Assembly (NCBI GenBank): GCA_005406025.1
Contig: BGZK01000017.1
Coordinates: 248,001-312,000, forward strand
DNA length: 64,000 nucleotides
Source: Eumeta japonica
Taxonomy: Eukaryota > Arthropoda > Insecta > Lepidoptera > Psychidae
Direction of reading: 5' to 3'
A program made the translations under genes and the position numbers. The notes beneath the pieces were generated by a model. That model was not told the DNA's origin. It made no database searches and was given only the letters and a program-made list of their open reading frames with translations. This document shows positions 36,150-45,197 of the stretch, one piece after another; the first letter of the stretch is position 1, and each line of letters starts with the position of its first letter.

Positions 36150-36790
36150 TCGTAATTTATTCGATGCCACTTTGATTTTCAGCTTCATCATAATTTGTAT
36201 ATTCAGTTGCAGTAACGTTGTCATCTGCAACTTTATGTTCACTTTCATAAATATTTTCTAAATTCTTCCAACACTATTTTACAGGATTTTTTTTTTATTC
36301 CCAGGGTTTTCTTCATTCAGTAAGCATCCATTATTGTCTCTAATCATATGATGTCTCAGAATAATTCTGGGCTCATTTTTGTGACATTCTATAAAAGTTT
36401 TTGGTTTGTCCACAAATTATTGAGAATCTCCTGTCATAGCGTTTCTTATTCCGCCCTCTTTTCGTCAGAAACCATCTTTTATTCCATTTTTTCTTCCGTT
36501 TTGACATTTTTAACTCCTGTTCTTGCATCTTTATGTGTACTTTCAGCCACTTTCAGCTTTTTTCAAATTTCTTTGCGCTCTGTGTTTGACTTTCGCAAGC
36601 ACTAAATCTAGCCAAGCTTTTTTCATTTCACCAACTACTTTTATTACTTCGAAATTCGACCAATCGTTATTATTCTTATTAACATTTACCCTGTTATGAA
36701 CTTCACATTCTTTTTTTACTCCGTCTAATAAAATAGATTCCGTTACCTCCCATACGAAATCGTCAAGTTCTTATGAATACTGAAATATTA
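36150..36790 (-). pseudogene. RTE (BovB-like) retrotransposon, EN-RT linker fragment
   Basis: The minus strand from about 36790 reads, across frameshifts, K-K-A-W-L-D-L-V-L-A-K-V-K-H, then R-R-F-S-I-I-C-G-Q-T-K-N-F, then I-R-D-N-N-G-C-L-L-N-E-E, and near the end V-A-D-D-N-V-T-A-T-E-Y-T. This is the order 'KK.W..WL..', 'K.F(W)', 'I.D..G.LLTEEE', and '..D(D/G)' seen between endonuclease and reverse transcriptase in RTE/BovB-like elements. The R-R-F-S-I-I-x-G-Q-x-K-N-F string is also found in the fragment at 63281-63900, so both come from one family. All frames are broken. The plus-strand 85-codon frame at 36348-36605 is its shadow. Confidence 0.5.
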
Positions 36791-39700
36791 ATTTTTCAGC
36801 ATTCATAAGAATTATCAAGAAGTATTCATTCATCACTATGAATACTGCTTGGTTTAAACCTGATTTATTTTGAAATTATCCATATTTCAAAGCAAGCAAA
36901 TCAAACTGTCAGTATTTATTGAGATACTGTAATGTTTGAATTAAAGAAATAAAAAGAATTTTATAATAGACGCGAAGATTTATCTGTGCTGTAGAAATTA
37001 CAAACTTACACACGATATCATGTTATTTCGGAAACAATGAACCTATGGTGATTAGTTTCTGTCACATTATCACAAAGTTATCTCATTATATCGATGTCAC
37101 CGAGTGACATAATAATATCGAATGACTTGGTAATAAAAGTTACGTTTGAAGATCGTAATTTATGAGGGGTAGGCAGAGCCCACAGATCTTGTTCCTCTGG
37201 CATTCATCAGTCGTTGCGGATAAGCTTGTTCGTTACAAATACTTAAAACTTTATCCTTATTTAATATGTTATAGTTTGATTTTCATAATTTTTGTTACAG
37301 TACCCCATGGCGATCATTATACCTAATCTATACCTGTCTTACATCAATCTATTTTCACTGATTCTTTCCATTATAAACTTTAGGTATAGTAAATAGTTCT
37401 ACTAAGAACGCAAAATTGTAGGACATTGTGCCGGTTGACGATCCATTTTTCCAACAGTTTAATGGTGGACGCCATGACTTGACGGAAGACAACGGGCGAT
37501 CGAGTACGTGCAGTGGTGAAGGTCGGGCATGGGACGCGCCCACAGGCGCCTCATCACGCTAATACAATAAAGTGTTTTACTGTACTTTGGTACAGTTATA
37601 ACAAAGTAGCAATAAAAAAACGTTTCTGTTTTTGGATTATCAACTTCACGCTAAGAAAATAAAAAAAAAATCTAAGATTAGGGAAATTATTGTTTTCAGT
37701 TCGTTTTTGAAAATTAAGATTTTATCATATATCGATATCTTAAGATCTACTTACTGGACATTCAATTATTTCCAAAACGATTTTATATGTATGTATATAT
37801 TTTATGTATGATGTATGCGTTTGTAATTTGTGTACATGTCTGTGTGTATGTGGCAAGGAATACCTAGAAATATATTTTGAATGAATGGGCTGATTGTAAA
37901 TGGCATTTCGGTATTCAAAAGAATCTGACTGGACTGAAATTTCTCGAAAATTTTACTTTAGTTAACTCCGTATATTTTAGGAAATTTCGTAATCAAAAAA
38001 CGTAAAAAAACGTTTCATTTTTCAAATAATTTCTAAACAAATGAATCGATTGATTCCCAAATCTAATCAGCTCTGCTACTAATAAAATTTCGTTAAACGC
38101 TCTAAATATCATCATTTAAGTTCTTGAGATATCGTGACCAAAAAGCTTACGTAAAATAGTTTTTTGCAATTGATATCTTTGATAAAATATCTGACAAACA
38201 AGAGTTACTTGTTTTCACGTATTTAATAATTTTGAAAGAGCGTTGATACTTGTGACCTAATTGTGGGCAATATTTTTTTCCATCTTTCAGAGCCTTAAAA
38301 CGTTATCGTCCAAAAGAGTGCGGGTAGATTCGGGGGTGGCGCATAGACAATGTCAACTGTTGCTCAAATTTTTTTATGGTTACTTTCAGAGATCTATTAC
38401 GGAATATCAACTTTCAGCATTTGCATACCCCATTCGATTTCTTCAAAACAGGTTTTATTTTTGAACAATTAATCTATGTAGTTATAAAAAAACAGAAGTT
38501 GTATTTAATTTATTTATCTTTAATTTAATTTGTGTTACTGCAGTTGGACTTAATTTTAATTTGAAACGTTTACATTAAACGAACTCCCGAGGAAAAGGCA
38601 TTCGACAGACCTACAAACAGACAAAGCGATTTCGTGAGGTACCACTCACAAGGATGAGCATGAGCCAGTTGACTGGAACGCGGTCGTTAGACCGTTAGAC
38701 GAGAGAGTGTGAAGTCGCCTCTGAGAAATGCCTTCTCGGAGTTCGGATAGGCATTACCATATTGTGTTTTCATGCTGAATAATGGCATGAAAATAATGAT
38801 TTCCTCGTACCGTTTAATTATGAGTTTGTGTCGCGATGTTATACGGACGTCGTTTGGCTGTCATGGTCAATGCTGATGAATTCTTCAAAATAAAATACTG
38901 CCATATATATATATATAAACGCTGATATATTTTATTATTACGTCGTATATCGAGTTACTAAGTTCAATTGCAAAAAGAAATTGTTGGTCTGTAAGTGATT
39001 TTGTGAGAATTCCCTATTCTGTAAACATATATATTGAATTCTTACAAAGCAAAAAATTTTGTAAAAAAGCTATTTAATTAAGGCATTATTCCTAGTTGTT
39101 TTTTTGTCTTTTCCAGGTAAGATCAGACAGTGACCGGCTGTCCGTTTAGGGAGTGAGTATTTATGTAGGTAAATCCTTGGTAGGTACCGGCAGGTGAGGG
39201 CGGAAGCAAGGAGCTACATTTTACAGATATTACAATAAAATACACTTCTAAAGGAGAACTTTCAGCGTTCATTATGTAAATAGAATACTTACTTAAATGT
39301 TATTTGTAAATCGAGTTCCTTTAAACGAAGCTTCTCCGGAACAAATAACATGTAAATAACATTATAAATATGTATTCTGTTAAACTAAGGTTGTTTAAAA
39401 TGGATTAACATTTAATCTAAATCATCCCATAGCTGCAATTTAAACCTGGAATTTGTCTGTCAGAAGGTCAGGTTATGTTTTTGCATTTTTACCAACTTTA
39501 TTAATTTGTATTTAGGTTAGAATACGTTTTGTAACAATATTTTTCATAAAAACAATGTGATATAAATATACATGATTTTAATTACTTAAAATTAATATTT
39601 TTACTAATATACATAATATATGATGTAATAATAAAACCTTTTATTTAAGTAAATCCATAATAATTATGCACACATATACCATTTGGGTATTAGTATATAT

Positions 39701-39996
39701 GTATGGTTGCTGCCCAATCGCTTGAATAGCCAATCAGTTGGACGACTAGGACCATAAAGTAAATGCTTCGACTTCAGTTGACGGTCCGTCATCGAGTTTG
39801 GTAATAGAATAAGTGTTTTACATGATATTGTGTGTTATTAAACAAAAGATTCTGGGCTTGCCATTTCATGTTTTTGCATATTTTAGTTTAATTGATCAAT
39901 TTAACGTATAACAAAATGCTGAAAAATCCCCAAACTTCTCGTTAAATAAATTTCGTACGGTGGTGATTTAATTAAATTATTTAATATTATATAACA
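36791..39996. other. Gene-free stretch
   Basis: No gene supported. A somewhat G+C-richer patch at 37430-37560 and another at 38590-38760 have no recognisable coding content. A short (AT)n lies at about 38904-38918. Confidence 0.4.
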
Positions 39997-40900
39997 CCAG
40001 CTGACCTGGCAGACGTTGTTACATCCCTTCCGATATGTGGTGTGTCCGCTCACTATATGCGCGCTACACTGCCTTCGTGGACATACACAGAATTCCTTCG
40101 TCTTCTATATATCTCCGTATTAATTCCTTTTAGTTGGCTTTCGATTCCAATACTGCTTTCGATTTCAATCTCAAACAGGCTCATTCAATCCTTGATTTTC
40201 ATTGTACTACCGTTTTATTATTGGTGCTGGTCCCGTTTTCAATTCTGCTCCTTGTCCTATTTTAAGTCCCTATTCCCTTGCCGGTCTAACTGGTCCGTCA
40301 GACGTTATTTTACCCTTTCCTTTGCGTGGCTGGCCCATATAATTAATGCCCACGGCTTCGCCAGCATGAACATAGAATGAATCCTTCCACATTTTGTTTG
40401 GATCAATGTCAATATCGAGCCCGGTCCCGCTTTCGAGTCCATTACCGCTCACATATTTTATCACGATTTTCGCCCTACACTCTTTTTACCCCGTTTTTAA
40501 TTTTGACCCCGGTTTCGCTTTTGATTTTTATCTTGATCCGCTGCTACCTGTCTTGCTTATAATTTTGATTCCGTTACCAATCATAGTTTCCATTTTTAAT
40601 GATGCTGGGAGAAAATGCTAGTATCTAAATATAATATAACGCTATGTTACTCGAAGATAGTGTAGCTTTCTATGAGGTTAACAATTTTTGAAACCTTTTT
40701 AGAGATATAAATTCATAGATGAAGCTAGAGGTAAATAGCCGCTGCCTAATTTACTCAGAAATAGTGTAGTTATCTATTAGTAAAAGATTTTTAACATTGA
40801 TTTAGTAGTTATAAAAGTACGCGGACAAAAAAATGCTAGTTTTTTTTAAAAAAACCTACCCGGGCGTACGTATAAAAACTTAAATAAGCAAACAACAGTG
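39997..40900 (-). repeat. Dispersed repeat, family N, copy 2 (inverted), Helitron-like end
   Basis: The left edge reads 'ccagctgacctggcagacg'; reverse-complemented it ends in GGTCAGCTGG followed by T, fitting the CTRR-T 3' end of Helitrons. The middle (40130-40600) is a degenerate minisatellite of 'gattcc', 'cgatttcaat', 'ccggttt' units. The right part holds 'gatagtgtagctttcta' (shared with copy 1) and, near 40730-40880, 'atagccgctgcctaattta' and 'gtacgcggacaaaaaaatg', strings I know from insect repeats. Several overlapping frames of 61-112 codons (40042-40621) are repeat artefacts. Helitron assignment is tentative because no firm 5' end was found. Confidence 0.5.
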
Positions 40901-42057
40901 ACATATATACAAAAAAATATTTTATATACTAAGATTAATACATGCCATACAAATATTAAGTGTTAAGCATTTTATCTTTTTAAAATATAGAAAATAATGT
41001 TTTTATAAAAAATAATTTTTGAAGGGCAACTCCATTGAGTCACTTGTAAAATCCATGTTTTTATGAGTTTTTAATAGTAATTCTTCTTGTTCATTAATTA
41101 TTAATAAAACTTAAAACAAAACACCGCCTGCGTCATTAAAATTACATCAGCTATTAACTCCAACACGTATTATGGTGGCTTTCGAATGAGTCCTATCTAA
41201 TAGGTGGACTATCTGTCAGAATAATTCTGAATAATTGATTAAGTTCTAAACAATTGTAGTTGAACTAAATTCTATAGAAATTTAGTCGAATGGCGGCATT
41301 TAATAAAACGGCTAACCGTCGAACTGATTGACTACTTAAATCATTGGACGGCGATGTTTACTCTTAGAAAGATACACTACAATCTTTACGGTCTCATGAT
41401 TACAGGCTGTCGAGATATAAGTGAGAATATATTCAATATTTCAAGCAAAGCTTATTTTACTTCAATCAATAATTTAGAAAATAAACACACACAATTGGCA
41501 ACAATCGTAAATCAGCAACATGAGCTATTACTGAATAAAAATATGATAGACACTTCTTTATATTTGATATCCCTGTCTTTCTAAGCTTAGGATTGTTTAA
41601 ATAATGAAATACGCTAATAGTTTCAAATTTGTCGCCATGAAACTGAATTGAATTGAATTGACTACTTATTACTAAAAACTGTTGAAAACATTATTACACT
41701 TATTAACTATCTTATTTCGAACTACTATAAATTAAATAATTAAAAGTACAAAAATAACTACCTTAAAAAAATATTCAACAATAGTAACCTAATATTTTGT
41801 ATCTTTAAAATGTAAAAAACTCTGTCCGCCCCTCCTAAGAGTTGTTTACATTTTTAATGCATTTTAGAAGCAACAATACATTTAGCATAAATTTGTAAGG
41901 GACACAACACTCACGAGTTATTTGAAATAACCTTTATTGAATATTTTCATTTCTGTTTCTTAAAAATGTAACTCTCTACTTAATGTAATACAGCTGACTT
42001 CAAGTAAAAATGACACATTATAATAACAATGTTCTGTTGCGATTATAAAAATCATTA
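40901..42057. other. Gene-free stretch left of the Helitron
   Basis: The 76-codon frame at 41354-41584 has a possible heptad pattern but no motif, so it is not called. A short (aattg)n lies at about 41643-41660. Confidence 0.4.
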
Positions 42058-42260
42058 TCATTATATATAATAAAACTAAGTTGATAAAATGTGCGTGTCG
42101 ATAAAACTTAAAAAGGAGTCCCAGCACGATAAAGGGACTTATATAGTGTGGTAGCCCTTTATTCCCCCTCGAACAAGAAAGTTCCCGTTTTAACCTAAAG
42201 GGTGTATCTTTAAAGACATAAGGGCTTTTTCAACCCTTCAACTTGGAAAGTAAGTGTAGT

Positions 42261-42345
42261 GGCGCCATCTGTTGTCGAGTAGTTGAACTTCATTCATTGT
42301 CCAAAGTGGTGCCATCTGTCGTCGAATAGTTGAATTTTATTCATT
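42261..42345 (+). repeat. Two ~57 bp direct repeats with GGCGCCATCT motif
   Basis: The segment 'gtggcgccatctgttgtcg' with 'agtagttgaacttcattcattg' is repeated as 'gtggtgccatctgtcgtcg' with 'aatagttgaattttattcattg'. The first unit carries GGCGCCATCT, the reverse complement of the AGATGGCGCC-like core bound by insect CTCF. The second has one change in the core. An insulator role is inference only. Confidence 0.55.
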
Positions 42346-42376
42346 GTACACAATATGGACTTAATAGAACGATTAG

Positions 42377-42475
42377 GGAATTTTCTCGAATATCCTAGCG
42401 CCAACTTTCTAGAATATCCTAGAGCCTAGCTTTCTGAATATATAAGAGCCCGGTGTCACCCGCCAAAGTTAGTTT
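42377..42475 (+). promoter_or_regulatory. Heat-shock-type promoter: HSEs, TATA box, initiator-like site
   Basis: HSE 1 (42378-42395) reads GAA-tt-TTC-tc-GAA-ta-TCC: three perfect alternating units and one near unit at exact 2 bp spacing. HSE 2 (42407-42424) reads TTC-ta-GAA-ta-TCC-ta-GAG: two perfect and two near units. A further TTC-t-GAA pair sits at 42432-42438, and TATATAAG lies at 42439-42446. A start near 42470-42475 ('ttagtttg') would be about 31 bp from the TATA box. This is the layout of hsp70-type promoters, where trimeric HSF binds nGAAn arrays just upstream of TATA. Activity is inferred; it faces the helicase frame. Confidence 0.65.
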
Positions 42476-42496
42476 GATTTGAACAGCGTAACAAGT

Positions 42497-42685
42497 GATT
42501 TCGAAACGAAAAAGAAAGAAGTTATCTGTGTGTGAGCCTTTATTTTAAAGTATCACCTGTGAGTATTTTTAATAGTGTGTTTAATTAATTCTCGATTTCG
42601 AAGTGAAGAAGAAAAAGTTATCTGTGAGCCTTTATTGTGAAATATCAAATGTGAGTATTTTTAATAGTGTATTTAATTAATTCTA
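42497..42685 (+). repeat. Tandem duplication of a 97 bp leader segment
   Basis: Unit 1 (42497-42593) and unit 2 (42594-about 42685) both run from 'gatttcgaa' through 'gttatctgtg', 'gagcctttatt', 'tgtgagtatttttaatagtg' to 'tttaattaattct'. Each carries a GTGAGT 5' splice donor (42559 and 42651), so the duplication doubles the donor choice of the leader. Confidence 0.8.
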
Positions 42686-42900
42686 ATGGTTTTTTTTTTA
42701 TTTTCTTTTAATTGTAATTTCCTTAACTTTCAAGTAGTCGCGCGGCGTTGAATCGATGCCTTCTATATACTTAAACGTAAACAAAATATCCCGCGACCGC
42801 TTGAAGATTAAATAATTTTTTTTTCTTTGTCTCAACGTGCTCCACGTTTACGTAACAATATATTTGTCTATAAAATGTTTATTTAATTTATATTTTACAG
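42651..42900 (+). other. Candidate 5'-UTR intron of the Helitron transcript
   Basis: Donor GTGAGT at 42651 (alternative at 42559) and an acceptor 'tatattttacag' ending at 42900 flank a T-rich stretch; exon 2 begins 'aatacaATG', putting the start codon seven bases after the splice. The polypyrimidine-like tract and the fit of the ATG make splicing plausible. The intron would be 250 or 342 bp depending on the donor. Confidence 0.5.
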
Positions 42901-42906
42901 AATACA

Positions 42907-45084
42907 ATGCCTAGACGTAAAAGAGACTCGGCTAGAAAAATTGCAAGCGAACCACCTCAGAACACAACATTAACAGCTTTTTTCCAACTTTGCCAAACGG
43001 ATCCATTCGCAAAGACGTTACTGTATCTCGACGTCCCTATTTATTATACGTGGGACAAAACAAGGAAAATTTTTCAACGACGAAAACAAGGAATGCCAGA
43101 AGAGGGTCATCCAGAAATAATGAAAACTAACGCAATAGGTCGAGTATACACTGTACATCCAAACAATGCCGAATGTTTCTATCTCCGAATGTTGTTACAC
43201 GAAATACGGGGACCAACAAATTTCACAGATCTCAGGACTATCGACGGCTACATATGCCACACTTACAGAGAAGCATGTCAACGTTTAGGATTATTGGAAA
43301 ACGATAACCACTGGGAATTAACACTACAAGAAGCCACACTCACAGCTTCAGCTGAACAAATTCGAGAGTTATTCGCCATAATTCTAACAACAAACCCATC
43401 AAACCCAAAACAGCTATGGGACTCTTTCAAACGGAATATGAGTGATGATATATTGTACCAAATCCGACAAGCTAATCCAGAACTGATTATAGAATTCAAT
43501 GACGACATCTTCAATGAAACACTCATTCGCTTAGAAGATAAATGTTTAGCAATAAATAACCAGACCTTAGTAGAAATTGGAATGCCAGCACCACAAAGAA
43601 ATACTTTCAGTGTGCTGAACTACGAAATTACAAAGGAAAAAAAGCTACAACGTCAATGAACTACTTGAATACATTGCTCACAACAAACCACTCCTCAATG
43701 ATAATCAAAAAAAAATTTACAACGTTATAATGAACCGAATAAATAACAACACTGGTGGAATTATTTACTTGGACGCACCAGGAGGCACCGGTAAAACGTT
43801 TCTAATAAATCTAATACTGGCGGAAATACGTGCTGAAAAACACATCGCACTGGCACTAGCATCATCCGGCATTGCAGCCACACTTATGGAAGGAGGACGA
43901 ACTGCCCATTCTGCCTTACAACTACCGTTGAATATAGCCGAACAACAATTCCTGGTATGTAAAATCTCAGGAACATCTGGACGGGGTCAACTTCTAAAAC
44001 ATGCTAAAATTATCTTCTGGGATGAATGCACCATGGCCCATAAAAAATCACTAGAAGCCATGGACAGAACATTACAAGAATTGCGAAAAAACTCTGAAAT
44101 AATGGGAGGAGCTCTACTCATACTCTCAGGAGATTTTCGACAAACACTTCCAGTTATTCCCAAATCAACACCAGCAGACGAGATCAATGCATGCTTAAAA
44201 AAGTCACATCTCTGGCCAAAAGTACCAATACTGCAATTAACAAAAAACATGAGGGTTGAATTATCAAAAGATAAAACAGCAGCACATTTTGCTAAAATAC
44301 TTTCACAAATAGGCGAAGGTACATATCCTACTGATCAAACGACCGGCCTTATTGAACTCAATAGTGATTTCTGTAACATAGCCACTATTGAAAACGAACT
44401 AATCGACAAAATTTATCCAAATATTATTCAAAACTATACCAACGTAGAGTGGTTATTTCAAAGAGAAATTTTGGCCACTAAAATAATATTGTTGACGATA
44501 TCAATTTTAATATTCTAAAGAAAATGCCTGGTGAAGAGAAAGTATATAAATCGATCGACACGATGGTATCCATTGAAAAAAGTGTCAACTTTCCTACTGA
44601 ATTTCTAAACTCTTTACAAGTACCAGGAATGCCATTACACTGCCTTCGTCTGAAAATTGGATCTCCAATCATACTACTCAGAAATCTCAACTCCCCAAAA
44701 CTATGTAATGGAACGAGGATGATCGTAAAACAGCTATCGAATAATGTCATTGAAGCTGAACTTATTTCCGGAAAGAACAAAGGACACACAGTATTTATAC
44801 CTAGAATACCACTGATCTCTTCTGAATTGCCATTTCAATTTAAAAGATTGCAGTTTCCAATTAAATTAGCCTTTAGTTTTACAATTAACAAAGCGCAAGG
44901 GCAAACTTTAAAATATTGTGGCATCAACCTCAAAAAATCCTGCTTCTCTCACGGTCAGCTATACGTAGCTTGCTCAAGAGTAGGAAGTTCGAAAAATTTA
45001 TATATATATACCCCGGACAATAAAATGAAAAATGTTGTTTATAAACAAGTAGTGTATATAATGAGAAAATGTGAATACATGTAA
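42907..45084 (+). pseudogene. Helitron Pif1-type helicase, Rep domain deleted, two frameshifts
   Basis: The frame opens with M-P-R-R-K-R-D-S-A-R-K, like the N terminus of intact Helitron proteins, then passes at about residue 20 straight into L-T-A-F-F-Q-L-C, the segment just before the helicase; the zinc finger and HUH Rep nuclease that belong between are absent. Helicase motifs follow: G-G-T-G-K-T (Walker A, about 43783), F-W-D-E-C (Walker B, about 44017), G-D-F-R-Q-T-L-P-V (about 44131), T-K-N-M-R-V (about 44240), I-N-K-A-Q-G-Q-T (about 44884) and Y-V-A-C-S-R-V-G (about 44962). Frame changes at the A-run near 43638-43646 and at 'ctaaaataat' near 44476-44484 split it into 42907-43659, 43730-44518 and 44524-45084. 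Each is a single-base event, so recent loss or sequence error are both possible. The helicase would unwind DNA in Helitron replication; without Rep it cannot nick on its own. Confidence 0.85.
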
Positions 45085-45173
45085 ATATAGAAAATGTTTT
45101 CAAAATATATTTTTTACTTTTTACGTCATAGTATGTTTTTTTATTTCATCTACCACGTAATCTCATATCAACT

Positions 45174-45197
45174 CCCGAGCGAAGCCGGGTATCATAG
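45174..45197 (+). other. Helitron 3' terminal hairpin and end
   Basis: 'cccgagcgaagccggg' pairs its CCCG and CGGG ends and is followed by 'tatcatag|t'. The 'gagcgaagccgggt' string is typical of lepidopteran Helitron 3' ends. In Helitrons this hairpin is thought to signal the end of transfer. Confidence 0.7.

Larger units (their letters stand above)
42058..45197 (+). mobile_element. Helitron with helicase only (Rep nuclease lost)
   Basis: Helitrons move by rolling circle, insert between A and T, begin with TC and end with a hairpin and CTRR. Here TCATTATATATAATAAAAC starts at 42058 after an A, and the end has CCCG(45174-45177)...CGGG(45186-45189) followed by 'tatcATAG' and T, a one-base variant of CTAG. 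Between them lie a promoter-like region, a spliced-type leader and a helicase frame (separate entries). Near the 5' end 42129-42136 and 42155-42162 (ataaaggg/ccctttat) can pair. At about 3.1 kb it is much shorter than autonomous Helitrons, because the Rep part of the protein is missing. Ends are placed by eye; the 3' end is more secure than the 5' end. Confidence 0.75.

Noticed and set aside
40042..40621. Several overlapping frames of 61-112 codons
   Set aside because: They overlap in different phases across the family N minisatellite.
41354..41584. 76-codon frame with a possible coiled-coil pattern
   Set aside because: I considered a retroelement protein remnant, but no recognisable motif or neighbouring gene supports it.
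43278..43526. Minus-strand frames across the Helitron (also 43987-44250 and 44478-44789)
   Set aside because: Antisense shadows of the helicase coding region.
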